Shown here: piece after piece, positions 14,844 to 23,975 of the stretch
Position numbering within the stretch: the stretch's first letter is position 1
How the letters are laid out: each line of letters starts with the position of its first letter
NCBI RefSeq assembly: GCF_002237445.1
Contig: NZ_CP022527.1
Location: forward strand, 62,001 to 126,000
Origin: Neisseria sp. KEM232
Lineage (GTDB): Bacteria; Pseudomonadota; Gammaproteobacteria; Burkholderiales; Neisseriaceae
DNA: 64,000 bases
Direction: 5' to 3'
The notes under the pieces: generated by a model
What the model was told of the DNA's origin: nothing
Database searches by the model: none
The model's input: the letters and a program-made list of their open reading frames with translations, nothing else
Made by a program: the position numbers and the translations under genes

Positions 14844-16979
14844 ATGCAACTTCACCGCCGCCGATTCCTGCAAACGGGCGCAGCCCTTGCCGCTGCGTTT
14901 GCCCTGCCGCTGCCCTTATCTGCCGCCGCGCAGCCTTTGCCGCTGCCATTGCCGGAGCATCTGAAAAACAATCCGCTCTTAACATTCGGCCGCCTGCCCG
15001 ACTTTGCCGCCATCAAGCCCGAACACATTAATCCTGCGGCGGATTTTCTGCTGAAAAAACACCGCGAGGCGGTGGAAACGTTGAGCCGCCAGCCCGACAT
15101 CACTTGGGAAAACTTTTATCTGCCCTTGGAAGACATTACCGCCAAACTGGAATACGCCTGGGGCATCGCCGAGCATCTGGTGAGCATGGACGGTTCAGAC
15201 GGCCTGCGCCGCGCGTTTGAAACTGCCGAGGCGAAAAACAGCGAATATTGGGCGTGGTACGGCCAAAACACGCAGCTTTACCGCGCGTTTGAAAAGCTGA
15301 AAAACGGCGCGGCCTTTGCCGGTTATACGCAGGCGCAAAAAGCGGCGGTGGAACTGGCTTTGCGCGATTTCAAGCTCTCGGGCGTGGCTCTGCCTGCGGC
15401 GAAGAAAAAGCAGTTTGCCGCCATCAGCCGCCGCTTGGTCGAATTGCGTACCAAGTTTGACAACAATGTGGTTGATGCGGTGAAGCATTGGGAAAAACTC
15501 GTTGCCGACAAGGCCGATTTGGACGGCCTTACCGAAAACGCGCTGGCCGCCGCCGCCGAATCGGCCAAAAGCAAAGGCAAAAAGGGCTACCGTTTTACGC
15601 TGGATTACCCTTCGTACTCCGCCATCATGACCTACTGCCGCAACCGCCAGCTGCGCGCCGAACTCTACCGCGCCTATGCCAACCGCGCCGCGCTGCGCGG
15701 CAAATGGGACAACACGCCCGTTATCGAAGAAATTTTGAAGCTACGCCTGCAACAGGCCAAGCTCTTGGGCTACCGCAATTACGCCGAATACGCGCTGCAA
15801 ACGCGCATGGCCGAAAGCCCGCAGCAGGTTTTGGGTTTTCTCAACGATTTGAAAACGCGCAGCAGGGCGCAATGGTTTAAAGAAACCGAAGAGCTGCAGG
15901 AATACGCCCGCGCTTCAGACGGCCTCGACAAGCTCGAAGTGTGGGACACCGCCTATTACGCCGAAAAACAAAAAACCGAACGCTATGCCGTGGATAAAGA
16001 AAGCCTGCGGCCGTATTTCCCGCTGGAAAAAGTCTTGTCCGGCCTGTTTGCCGTGGCCAACCGCCTTTACGGCATCAGCGTGCGCGAGAAAAAAGACGTG
16101 TCGGTGTGGCATCCCGACGTGCGCTTTTTTGAAATTTACGACGAGGCCGGCCGCCACGCCGCATCGTTTTACACCGACATTTTCGCCCGCGAAGGCAAAC
16201 GCGGCGGCGCGTGGCAAAAAGGCTGGCTCAGCCGCTGCCGCCTTTCCGACGGCACCGAGCAAAAACCTGTGTCGTTTATCGTGTGCAACTTCGGCAAATC
16301 GGCCGACGGCAACAACCTGCTTTTGCACGACGAAGCCGTAACCCTGTTTCACGAATTCGGCCACGGCCTGCACCAAATGCTCACCCAAATCAACGTCGCC
16401 GCCGTATCCGGCATCAACGGCGTACCGTGGGACGCGGTGGAATTTCCCAGCCAGATGCTGGAAAACTGGGTATGGAACAAAGAAGTATTGCCGCTGGCTT
16501 CCGGCCACTACCAAACCGGCGAGCCGCTGCCGCCCAAGCTCATCGACGGCCTGATTGCCGCCAAACGCTACCTTGCCGCCCGCCAGCTCAACCGCCAGAT
16601 CGAATTTGCCCTCAGCGATTTCCGCCTGTACCACGAATATCGCGGCCAAGCGGGCTTGGCGGACAAAATCCGCCGCGAGCTGCAACAAGGCTCGCCGCTG
16701 CCCGAACCCGACTGGGTACACCGCGCCCAATCGTTCGGCCACATCTTCAGCGGCGGCTACGCGGCAGGCTACTACAGCTACCTGTGGGCGGAAGTATTGG
16801 CCGCCGACGGCTACGCCTATTTTGAAGAACACGGCGTACTCAGCCGCAAAGCGGGTCAGCATTTCCTCGACACCTTCCTCGGCCGGGGCGGCTCGCGCAA
16901 AGTCGCCGATATGTACCGCGCCTTCCGCGGCCGCAACCCCGACACCGCCGCACTCTTGAAATCCTACGGCATCAAATAG
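14844..16979 (+). CDS. Exported M3-family metallopeptidase (oligopeptidase A-like)
   Basis: A 711-residue zinc peptidase. The active site is LFHEFGHGLHQML (HExxH) with a downstream glutamate in GVPWDAVEFPSQMLENW, a segment typical of oligopeptidase A (PrlC). Unlike cytoplasmic PrlC it begins with MQLHRRRFLQTGAALAAAFA, a twin-arginine-like signal ending near LSAAAQ. It therefore probably degrades peptides in the periplasm. The ATG at 14844 follows GAAGGAGAACCC; an in-frame ATG 27 codons upstream lacks a site and would bury the signal. A full-length catalytic domain is present, with no broken motif. Confidence 0.87.
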   Translation: MQLHRRRFLQTGAALAAAFALPLPLSAAAQPLPLPLPEHLKNNPLLTFGRLPDFAAIKPEHINPAADFLLKKHREAVETLSRQPDITWENFYLPLEDITAKLEYAWGIAEHLVSMDGSDGLRRAFETAEAKNSEYWAWYGQNTQLYRAFEKLKNGAAFAGYTQAQKAAVELALRDFKLSGVALPAAKKKQFAAISRRLVELRTKFDNNVVDAVKHWEKLVADKADLDGLTENALAAAAESAKSKGKKGYRFTLDYPSYSAIMTYCRNRQLRAELYRAYANRAALRGKWDNTPVIEEILKLRLQQAKLLGYRNYAEYALQTRMAESPQQVLGFLNDLKTRSRAQWFKETEELQEYARASDGLDKLEVWDTAYYAEKQKTERYAVDKESLRPYFPLEKVLSGLFAVANRLYGISVREKKDVSVWHPDVRFFEIYDEAGRHAASFYTDIFAREGKRGGAWQKGWLSRCRLSDGTEQKPVSFIVCNFGKSADGNNLLLHDEAVTLFHEFGHGLHQMLTQINVAAVSGINGVPWDAVEFPSQMLENWVWNKEVLPLASGHYQTGEPLPPKLIDGLIAAKRYLAARQLNRQIEFALSDFRLYHEYRGQAGLADKIRRELQQGSPLPEPDWVHRAQSFGHIFSGGYAAGYYSYLWAEVLAADGYAYFEEHGVLSRKAGQHFLDTFLGRGGSRKVADMYRAFRGRNPDTAALLKSYGIK

Positions 16980-17029
16980 GCCGTCTGAACGCGCCGCGTG
17001 CCGGCGTTTCGCATATGTGTGTTGACAGC

Positions 17030-17072
17030 AAAAGGCCGTCTGAAACCGAAATTTGGTTTCAGACGGCCTTTT
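17030..17072. terminator. Inverted DUS pair after the M3 peptidase gene
   Basis: AAAAGGCCGTCTGAAACC, a seven-base loop, and the complement ending CCTTTT. It is a terminator for the peptidase gene. Confidence 0.7.
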
Positions 17073-17141
17073 GGGTTTCAGACTGATTGAAGGCCGTTTC
17101 CGCCTGCGCGGGAATGACGTTTCTGAAACTTATCAAGCAAC

Positions 17142-17430
17142 AGAGTTCCCTCTCCCGCTCGTACCCCTTCGGGGCATAAACGGGGGAGGGTTAGGGTGGG
17201 GGCTGCGCCGCTGCGGAAAATTTTGCGGGCGGCGGAAAATGCAGTTCTGCGAACTGCCACCCCCTCCCCAACCCTCCCCCGCGCGGGCGCAGGAGAGGGG
17301 GTAAGGTGCGTGGTGGGATTTTCGGTTTCAGAAATGTTATCCCCGCGCGATTCATGCGGAGATGGTCTGAAAATGTCGGATACAAGTATCCGACCTACGG
17401 CCGAACCGAGATTCGGCTTTCAGACGGCCT
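17142..17430. repeat. Intergenic repeat family R1, copy A, with G-quadruplex motifs
   Basis: About 290 bases shared with 45970-46235 and, inverted, 62695-63055. Landmarks in order are CCTCTCCCGCTCGTACCCC, CTTCGGGGCATAAACGGGGG, a G-run block at 17182-17202 (G5-A-G3-TTA-G3-T-G5), the palindrome GCAGTTCTGCGAACTGC, a C-run block at 17260-17280 forming a second G-rich block on the minus strand, and the palindrome GTCGGATACAAGTATCCGAC. Both G-blocks satisfy the four-run G-quadruplex pattern. No coding potential is evident. Copies fill the gap between genes at all three sites. Confidence 0.8.
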
Positions 17431-17444
17431 TTCTGCCTTACCGT

Positions 17445-20400
17445 TTACGCGGCGGGGAAGCGTTCGAGCAGGCGCAGTACGGTGCGGGTGAGCAGCAGGT
17501 GCAGCCAGGCGGCCAGCATCAGGGCGGGGTAAAAGAGCAGCAGGCCGTGCGGGTGGAGGGTTTCGGGTAGGGGAATCATCAGCACGGCGGCAATCACGGC
17601 GGTTTCGAGAATCAGACCGTATTGCCTGTTCATGGCGGTGCGCAGGGTGTAGGCGGGTATCAGCAGCAGCCACAACACGCCCGCCGCTATGGCGGCAAAG
17701 GGGCGCAGCGGTATGGAGGCCGTCTGAAAACGGGCAGCGCGGCCGATAAAGGCGGCGATGCGCTCGAAACGCGCCCTGCGGTCGAAAAACAGAAACAGGT
17801 TGGCGTTGAACCACAGCAAAACGGCGGCCAAAGCGTCGAGCCGCATATTTTCGGGCAGAGCCTGCGCTATCCATTCGACGGTGGGGGCGAGGCTGAGCAG
17901 GGCGGCCGTCCAGTTCCAGTTCCATGTGCTGTCGGTCTGTTTGTCGCCGAAGCAGTGGGGAAAGTAGTAGAAGGCACTCGCGGCGAAGCAGCAGAAGGTA
18001 ATCAGGCCGTTGTATTCGCCGTCGGGCATGATGTGCGCCACTACGGACTGCAGGGCGGGCAGGGTGATGAGGAACAGGGGCACGGCTTTGGGGTGGTATT
18101 TGATGCGCGGCCATGTGGTTTGCAGCCAGTTTGCCAGCCAAGGAATATTGGCGGGCAGGCCGACTAAGAGGCTGTAGCCGACAATGGAAAGCGCGGTGAA
18201 GAGAGCGCCGGCGAACAGCCCGACAAGGATGCCCCACGGCAAGGATTGGCCGCCTTCGCTCGGCGAAAACCAAACGCCCGCGGTGATGCAGGCGGAAAGG
18301 ATGATGATGAGCCAGGCGCCGCGCCATTCGCTGCCCCATTCAAACAGCCGGTAGAGGGAGGGATGGAAGGCGGCGGTTTCGTCGCGTTCGGCAGGATCGG
18401 TTTCGCGGCTGACTTCCGGCCAGACTGCCATCACGGCGCAGGCAGCGGCCAGGCTGCGCCAAAAACCGGGGCTGCGGCCGAGGAAGCGGGCGAAGGCGCG
18501 GGTGTAGGGCATGATGCGGGGCGGGTTGCCGAGGCCGTCTGAAAGGGTTTCTTGGGCAGACGAACCGTCTGTGCCTGTTATGCCTATGCCTGCCAAAAGG
18601 GCGGCGGTGCGGCGGTAGGCGGCGAGCCGTTCGGATTCCGTGGGCGAGAGGATTTGGTTGCGGAAGTCTTCGTGCCAGCGGAAATAGTCCGCCCACTGCG
18701 TCCACAGCAGCGGATGGGTGATGCGCCTGCGGCGCAGGAAGTCGGCGAAATGCGGCGAAACTTCGTCGGCGCCGCCCAAAGGCAGATCGTCGAGCATGGC
18801 GCGGATTTGCGGCCACGCCTGCACCAGCGCGGCGCTGCCGTCCTTGTCGTTGCATTCTTGCAGGAAAGCGAAGATGTGATCGGCTTCGAGGCCGTCTGAA
18901 AAGCCGAGACCGTCTGAAAAACCGTCTGCGCCGTATTCTGTGTCTGCGCCGTCTTCTTCCGTTTCGGCGAAGCGGCGCGGCACGTCGGCATCGGGTATGG
19001 GCGTGCCGTAGTGTTCCTGCCAAAGCAGCAGCAGGCGGCGCGACAGGCGCTGCGGCTGCGGCCAGCAGGAGAGGAAGGCGGTGACGGTGTCGTAGTCTTC
19101 GTAATGGGTTTTTTCGAGTTCGCGGGCAAGCTGCGGCCACGCTGCCAGCAGGCCGCCGCTGCCTTCCTGCCAATAGGTGCGGCAGATGCGGCGGATCAGG
19201 CCGGCGGCGTGCACGGACACGGCTTCCGGCCACGATGGGGAGAGTAAGGCGGCAGCGGGAAAGTCCTGCGCTTCGAGCCGCCGCCAGTGTTCGAGTTCCG
19301 CCGCTTCGCCTGCGTCCAAAAGATGGCGGTAGAACGGGGCGAACCAGTTGAAGCTGTCGGCGAAAAGCAGCCACAGCTGCGGGCTGTCGAGGCCGCGTTC
19401 GCGCAAAAAGGCGGCAAGGCCGTCTGAAACGGCGTCGATTGCCTCGGGCGGTATCTCGTGCAGCAGGGTTTCGATGCGCGTGCGCTGTTGCAGTAGGGCG
19501 GCGCTGCCTCCTTCTGCCGCGAACTTGTCGAGCAGGGCGAAGAGGCGTTCGGACGGATCGGCGGGAACGGTTTCGGCATCGGTACTGGCGGCCAGCAGGC
19601 GCGTTTCTTCCGTGGAAAACAGGTTGGGGAAGCTGTCGGCCGTCCAGCCGAAATATTTTGCCCAACGCTGCCAGACAAGCGGCGCGGTGATGCGGTCGTG
19701 CAGGAAGGCGGCGCATTGGCGGGAGAGCCTGTCGGCCGAGCCGAGCGGGAAGCGGTTGAACAGGTCGCGCGTTTGCGGCCAGCATTCCGTCAGTTTTTTG
19801 TCGCCGCCTTCTGCAAACCAATTTTCCAACTGCACGGCCAGTTGCGCCGAAAGTTCCGCTTCGCTTTCGCGGCTGCGCGGCGGTGGGGCGGGGGTTTGCA
19901 GGGTGTCTTGGCGGTAGGCGGCGAGGTTTTCCAGCTCTTCTTCGCTGAGGCGGTTGCCCGACAGGAAGGAGCGGTTGTAGTCGCCCCAGCCGAAATATTC
20001 CGCCCACGAGAGCCAAAGGTGCGGGTTGCGGATTTGCCGCCGCCGCAGCCATTGCAGGCAGTGGTAGGCAAGGTAGCCCGTGTCTTCGAGGGGGAAGGCG
20101 GCGAATGCCGTTTCGATTTCGTCCAGATGTTCGAGTACGGGGCGGATGCCGTCGCTGTCGTACCAGCGGTCTATCTGGCTGAACAGGGCGCGCACGCTTT
20201 CCTGTGCGTCCACGCCCGCTTCGGGCTCGGCTTCGACAATAAACAGTCCGGCAAAAAAGTCGTCTTCTTGGTTTTCAGACGGCCTCTCCTGATATTCCTG
20301 ACCGGCGGACAGGCCGTAGTCTTTCTGCCAGCGTTGCCGCAGTTTTTTCGGCAGGCCGCTGGGCTGTTGCAGCCATCCGGCCAAGTAGCCGAGCACTTCG

Positions 20401-20816
20401 CCGCGCTCGTATTCGTCAAGCGCGGCGATGCGGCGGGCAATCGGCGGCCACAGTTTGAGCAGGCCGCGTCCGCCCGCTTGGTGGTGAATGTTTTGGATGT
20501 GGCGGATGATGCGGTCGGCACTTTCAGACGGCCTTGCCGTGTCGTCGGCTTCGCCAAGGCCGTCTGAAAACGGCTGCCCGTCTGCGCGGCCTGTTTCGGC
20601 TTCGCTGTCTTCGTTGTCAAACGACCAGTCGTCGTCTTCATCATCGGTTGCCAGATAGGGCGCGATGGCCAGCGCTTCGTCGAAGGCTTCGCGCAGGGTT
20701 TGATAGGCGGCCGCGTCGTCGTCGGGACGGGTGGTTTTTAAAAGTTTGGCGTAGGCGCGGCGGATGGCGCGCGTATCGTTGGTCGGTTCGATGTGGAGGA
20801 TTTGCCAGCAGGACAT
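17445..20816 (-). CDS. Very large membrane-anchored J-domain protein, probable HscC co-chaperone
   Basis: 1,123 residues. Residues 1-50 form a J-like domain (WQILHIEPTNDTRAIRRAYAKLL) in which the canonical HPD is RPD, as in DjlB/DjlC-type co-chaperones of HscC. Residues about 98-740 contain six diverged copies of a module of roughly 95-110 residues: a start like GGxxALLxxWPQ, then a middle FL..R, then W..WA.YF.W and LS..E...LAAYR. Residues about 785-1110 hold around eight hydrophobic segments, so the protein is anchored in the membrane at its C-terminus. DUS copies are read in frame as SDGL and RPSE between modules. It follows hscC by 89 bases on the same strand. The repeat region is novel to me; I infer it presents or binds clients. 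Confidence 0.8.
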   Translation of the reverse strand: MSCWQILHIEPTNDTRAIRRAYAKLLKTTRPDDDAAAYQTLREAFDEALAIAPYLATDDEDDDWSFDNEDSEAETGRADGQPFSDGLGEADDTARPSESADRIIRHIQNIHHQAGGRGLLKLWPPIARRIAALDEYERGEVLGYLAGWLQQPSGLPKKLRQRWQKDYGLSAGQEYQERPSENQEDDFFAGLFIVEAEPEAGVDAQESVRALFSQIDRWYDSDGIRPVLEHLDEIETAFAAFPLEDTGYLAYHCLQWLRRRQIRNPHLWLSWAEYFGWGDYNRSFLSGNRLSEEELENLAAYRQDTLQTPAPPPRSRESEAELSAQLAVQLENWFAEGGDKKLTECWPQTRDLFNRFPLGSADRLSRQCAAFLHDRITAPLVWQRWAKYFGWTADSFPNLFSTEETRLLAASTDAETVPADPSERLFALLDKFAAEGGSAALLQQRTRIETLLHEIPPEAIDAVSDGLAAFLRERGLDSPQLWLLFADSFNWFAPFYRHLLDAGEAAELEHWRRLEAQDFPAAALLSPSWPEAVSVHAAGLIRRICRTYWQEGSGGLLAAWPQLARELEKTHYEDYDTVTAFLSCWPQPQRLSRRLLLLWQEHYGTPIPDADVPRRFAETEEDGADTEYGADGFSDGLGFSDGLEADHIFAFLQECNDKDGSAALVQAWPQIRAMLDDLPLGGADEVSPHFADFLRRRRITHPLLWTQWADYFRWHEDFRNQILSPTESERLAAYRRTAALLAGIGITGTDGSSAQETLSDGLGNPPRIMPYTRAFARFLGRSPGFWRSLAAACAVMAVWPEVSRETDPAERDETAAFHPSLYRLFEWGSEWRGAWLIIILSACITAGVWFSPSEGGQSLPWGILVGLFAGALFTALSIVGYSLLVGLPANIPWLANWLQTTWPRIKYHPKAVPLFLITLPALQSVVAHIMPDGEYNGLITFCCFAASAFYYFPHCFGDKQTDSTWNWNWTAALLSLAPTVEWIAQALPENMRLDALAAVLLWFNANLFLFFDRRARFERIAAFIGRAARFQTASIPLRPFAAIAAGVLWLLLIPAYTLRTAMNRQYGLILETAVIAAVLMIPLPETLHPHGLLLFYPALMLAAWLHLLLTRTVLRLLERFPAA

Positions 20817-20833
20817 AACAGGCTTTCGGTGGG

Positions 20834-20876
20834 AGGCCGTCTGAAAACAGCATTTTTGGTTTCAGACGGCCTTTTG
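20834..20876. terminator. Inverted DUS pair between hscC and the J-protein gene
   Basis: AGGCCGTCTGAAAA and its complement form a hairpin in the 89-base gap. It may attenuate read-through from hscC into the J-protein gene, which otherwise would be cotranscribed. Confidence 0.5.
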
Positions 20877-20905
20877 GTGCAGACAGAGATTGCTTTCAGA
20901 CGGCC

Positions 20906-22615
20906 TTACAGCAGCCAGCCGCCGTCGTAGTGGGCGAGGAAATCGCCGAACTCTTTTTGCGCGCGGCGGATGGCGGCGGGGTCTTGGCTCTCTAATACGC
21001 GCTCGAATTGGGCGAGGGCGTGGCCGATGGTTTGGCGCTGGTCGCCGAGGTATTCTTCGTAGAGGCGTTTGGCTTTTTCCAAGAGATAGACGTTTTCCTG
21101 CTGCTCGCGCGGATGCACTTTGAGCGCGGCGAGTTTGGCCAGCGAGGCTTGGATTTCGGTTTCGCTGAGGTTGGCGCTGTTGTGGCGGAAAGTTTGGTTG
21201 GCGCGGATGTCGAACTCGTCGTTGCTGATGTCCACGTCGAGCAGGCCGTTGATGTCGTAGCTGAAACGCACGTCGGCATACACTTCGCCGGCGGGGCGCG
21301 GCGGGACTTTGATTTCCATCGTGCCCAGATGCAGGTTTTCGCGGGCAACGGCCGATTCGCCCTGGAACACTTCAAATGCCAGCGCGGTTTGTTGGTCAAA
21401 GGCGGTCACGTAGCGTTCGACGCGCGATACCGGCACCGGCATATTGCGCTCGATAATCGGCGAAAAGCGGCCTTCGATGCGGCCGCCGTTTTCCAGCGGA
21501 ATGCCGGTTTCCACGCCCAGCGAGAAGGGCATCACATCGGTGAGCACCACTTCTTCCACGCTCTCGTCGCGGGCAATCAGGGCAGCCTGAACCGCCGCGC
21601 CGCGGGCGATGGCTTCGTCGGGATTGACCGATACGTTGGCAATGCGGCGGAACAGTTGGGCAATGCTCTGGCGGATCAGCGGCATACGGGTGGCGCCGCC
21701 GACCAGAATAATGCTGTCGATTTGATCGGGGCGCAGCTTGGCATCGCGCAGGGCGCGTTCGAGCGGGCGGCGCAATCGCGCCATCAGCGGCTTGGCGGCT
21801 TCGTGGAACTCGTTACGCGTGATGGTTGCCGACACCATGCGGCCGTTGATATTCACGGCGATTTCGGCCTGCATCTCGTCGCCGAGTTTGCGCTTGGCGG
21901 TTTCCAACGCCTGCCACAATTCGCTGCTGTCAGTAAGTTTGGCGCGTTCGCCGTCGCTCAAGTCTTTGCACTGGCGCAAAAAACAGTGGCGCAGCACCTG
22001 CACGAAATCTTCGCCGCCCAAATGGTTGTCGCCCGCGCTGGCGGACACCTGCACCACGCCGTCGAAATAATCGAGCACGGATACGTCAAACGTGCCGCCG
22101 CCCAAGTCGTAAATCAGAAAACGGGTGTCGTCCGGCCGCTCCTGCAGGCCGTAGGCCAGGCCGGCGGCGGTGGGTTCGTTTAACAGGCGCAGCGCGTTCA
22201 GCCCCGCCATTTGCGCCGCGTTGCGCGTGGCCTGGCGCTGGATGGCGTTGAAATAGGCGGGCACGGTAATCACAACGTCGGTAACGGCCTCACCCAAAAA
22301 GGCTTCGGCGTCTTCTTTAAGCTGCTTCAGCACCAGCGCCGACAGCTCTTCGGCGCGGAAGTTTTTGCCGCCGATACGGAAGGTTTTGTCCGTGCCCATA
22401 AAGCGTTTGAAGGCCGAGGCGGTGGACTGCGGCGCGGTACGCAGCCGCTCGCGGGCGGCGAGGCCGACCAGAATATTGCCCGCGTCGTCGGCGCTGACGA
22501 CGGAGGGTGTGAGAAAGTGGCCGAGGCGGTTGGGAATCAGGCGGGTTTCGCCGTCGAGAAATTGGGCAACCAGGCTGTTGGTGGTGCCCAGGTCGATGCC
22601 GATTTGCGGTGTCAT
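20906..22615 (-). CDS. hscC: Hsp70-family chaperone HscC
   Basis: A 569-residue Hsp70 of the short HscC type (no long C-terminal lid). The ATPase domain has IGIDLGTTNSLVA at the N-terminus, VITVPAYFNAIQRQATRNA, YDLGGGTFDVSVLD and ILVGGATRMPLI. The substrate domain begins around residue 385 (VLTDVMPFSLGVET). The ATG at 22615 (MTPQIGIDLG) fits the family; upstream in-frame codons run through a DUS hairpin. HscC differs from DnaK in working with membrane J proteins (DjlB/DjlC in E. coli). The large J protein immediately downstream is the natural partner, so I read the two as one chaperone unit. Confidence 0.9.
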   Translation of the reverse strand: MTPQIGIDLGTTNSLVAQFLDGETRLIPNRLGHFLTPSVVSADDAGNILVGLAARERLRTAPQSTASAFKRFMGTDKTFRIGGKNFRAEELSALVLKQLKEDAEAFLGEAVTDVVITVPAYFNAIQRQATRNAAQMAGLNALRLLNEPTAAGLAYGLQERPDDTRFLIYDLGGGTFDVSVLDYFDGVVQVSASAGDNHLGGEDFVQVLRHCFLRQCKDLSDGERAKLTDSSELWQALETAKRKLGDEMQAEIAVNINGRMVSATITRNEFHEAAKPLMARLRRPLERALRDAKLRPDQIDSIILVGGATRMPLIRQSIAQLFRRIANVSVNPDEAIARGAAVQAALIARDESVEEVVLTDVMPFSLGVETGIPLENGGRIEGRFSPIIERNMPVPVSRVERYVTAFDQQTALAFEVFQGESAVARENLHLGTMEIKVPPRPAGEVYADVRFSYDINGLLDVDISNDEFDIRANQTFRHNSANLSETEIQASLAKLAALKVHPREQQENVYLLEKAKRLYEEYLGDQRQTIGHALAQFERVLESQDPAAIRRAQKEFGDFLAHYDGGWLL

Positions 22616-22662
22616 GGCGGTTTGGTTAAATGTTTGTGAAGAAAAGGCGCGTATTGTAAAAC

Positions 22663-22706
22663 AAGGCCGTCTGAAAACAGAATTTTTGTTTTCAGACGGC
22701 CTTTTT
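22663..22706. terminator. Inverted DUS pair between the Nudix gene and hscC
   Basis: AAGGCCGTCTGAAAACA, a seven-base loop, and TGTTTTCAGACGGCCTT plus T's. It lies downstream of the Nudix gene and upstream of hscC on the same strand, so it should terminate the former. Confidence 0.65.
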
Positions 22707-22753
22707 GTCACAAACGGAAATGACGGCATCAGCCTGAAAGCCCGCCGGTGTTT

Positions 22754-23350
22754 TCAGACGGCCTCTGCCGCTTGGGCGATGTGGTAGAGAACGGCGGCGG
22801 TCAGCCCCCAGATGTCGTAGTGAAGATAGGGCAGGGCGGGAACGGAGACGGCGGGGTCTTGCGGCAGGGGGCGGAAGCGGTAGTTGGCGGGGTTGAGGGC
22901 GGTGGCGAGCGGCAGCAGGAAGATTTCCGCCACTTCGTCGGGACTGGCGCGCCATGTGCCGCCGGTGTGCAGCGCGGGAACGGGGCGGACGGCGTAGCCT
23001 GCGGGGGTGTAGAAGGGAGCGAGCGGCGGGAAGGTTTGCCAGCTTTCGGGCGGGGTGTGGATTTCTTCGGCGGCTTCGCGCAGGGCGGTGGCGGTGTGGC
23101 TGCCGCCGTCCTGCGGGTCTTGGCGGCCGCCGGGAAAGGCAATCTGGCCGCCGTGGTGGCGCAGGCTGTCGGTGCGGCGGGTGAGCAAAAGCCGTGCGCC
23201 TGCCGCATCGGGAATAATGCCGACGAGTACGGCGGCTTCTTTAAACGGGGCGCAGTGCCGCGCCATGCTGAAATTGCGGGCGTTTAAGGCGGCGCAGGGG
23301 GCACGGCGGTGGAGGGTGGAGAGAAAGGCGGGGAGGTCGGCGGGGGTCAT
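22754..23350 (-). CDS. Nudix hydrolase, CoA pyrophosphatase (NudL-like)
   Basis: A 198-residue Nudix protein predicted to cleave coenzyme A or acyl-CoA to phosphopantetheine and 3',5'-ADP. The Nudix box is in GGRQDPQDGG followed by ALREAAEEI near residues 75-97, preceded by LLTRRTDSLRHHGGQIAFPGG, the CoA-type signature. The last three codons are GCC GTC TGA, so a DUS supplies Ala-Val and the stop. The ATG at 23350 has no strong ribosome site. Substrate choice within the Nudix family is inferred from the CoA-type motif. Confidence 0.85.
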   Translation of the reverse strand: MTPADLPAFLSTLHRRAPCAALNARNFSMARHCAPFKEAAVLVGIIPDAAGARLLLTRRTDSLRHHGGQIAFPGGRQDPQDGGSHTATALREAAEEIHTPPESWQTFPPLAPFYTPAGYAVRPVPALHTGGTWRASPDEVAEIFLLPLATALNPANYRFRPLPQDPAVSVPALPYLHYDIWGLTAAVLYHIAQAAEAV

Positions 23351-23446
23351 GACGGCGGGCGGGTAAAGGTACGGATGCTACGGTTTCGCGGACGCTTTTT
23401 CAACGGCAGGATCTGCGGCGGGGGCGCTTTCAGACGGCCTTTGCGT

Positions 23447-23452
23447 TATAAT
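23447..23452 (+). promoter_or_regulatory. -10 element upstream of the DUF2069-pglL pair
   Basis: TATAAT within GCGTTATAATCCGCGCC. The same arrangement (TATAAT then CCGCC) precedes pgi and dsbB in this window. No clear -35 box was found, because a DUS occupies that spacing. Confidence 0.5.
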
Positions 23453-23612
23453 CCGCGCCGTTTTAGGCCGCTGTTGCGGCCTGTATTTTTGTTTTGAGGC
23501 CGTCTGAAAAGAAGCGTGTTGCGCTGTAAACGGGTTTTAATTTTGTTGAAGCTCCGCTTTCAGAAACGTCATTCCCGCGTAGGCGGGAGCGGCCTTTTGC
23601 GAGGTGTTTTGC

Positions 23613-23975
23613 ATGGATGTCGGTAAAGGCGCGCTGCCGCAGAGGCTGGCGGCGTTTTCCCTTTTGGCGCTGATTGCGCTGTGTCTGGCCTGGGAGCTGT
23701 GGTTTGCGCCGCTGCGGCCGGGCGGTTCGTGGCTGGCTTTGAAGGCGCTGCCGCTGTGCCTGCCGCTGGCGGGGGTGTTGAAGGGGCGGGTGTACACTTT
23801 CCAATGGTCGTGCATGATGATTCTGCTGTATTTCGCCGAGGCGGTGATGCGGCTGTTTGACGTGTCGGCGGCCAGCCGCTGGTGCGCGGTGGCGGCGGTG
23901 TTGCTGAGCTCGTTGTATTTTGTGTCCTGCCTGTGGTTTGTGCGGCAGGTGCGGGGAGGCGGCGATGCGCGTTGA
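23613..23975 (+). CDS. DUF2069 small membrane protein
   Basis: A 120-residue protein with about four hydrophobic helices (for example LAAFSLLALIALCLAWELWF and ALKALPLCLPLAGVL), matching DUF2069. The function is unknown. I chose the ATG at 23613 because GAGGTG sits ten bases upstream; an in-frame ATG three codons earlier is less well placed. The stop at 23973-23975 overlaps the start of pglL by 11 bases, so the two are translationally coupled. Confidence 0.78.
   Translation: MDVGKGALPQRLAAFSLLALIALCLAWELWFAPLRPGGSWLALKALPLCLPLAGVLKGRVYTFQWSCMMILLYFAEAVMRLFDVSAASRWCAVAAVLLSSLYFVSCLWFVRQVRGGGDAR

Noticed and set aside
17142..17430. Possible small protein genes in the R1 repeat
   Set aside because: Frames differ between the copies and contain homopolymer-like runs; conservation is of the DNA palindromes and G-blocks, not of a peptide.
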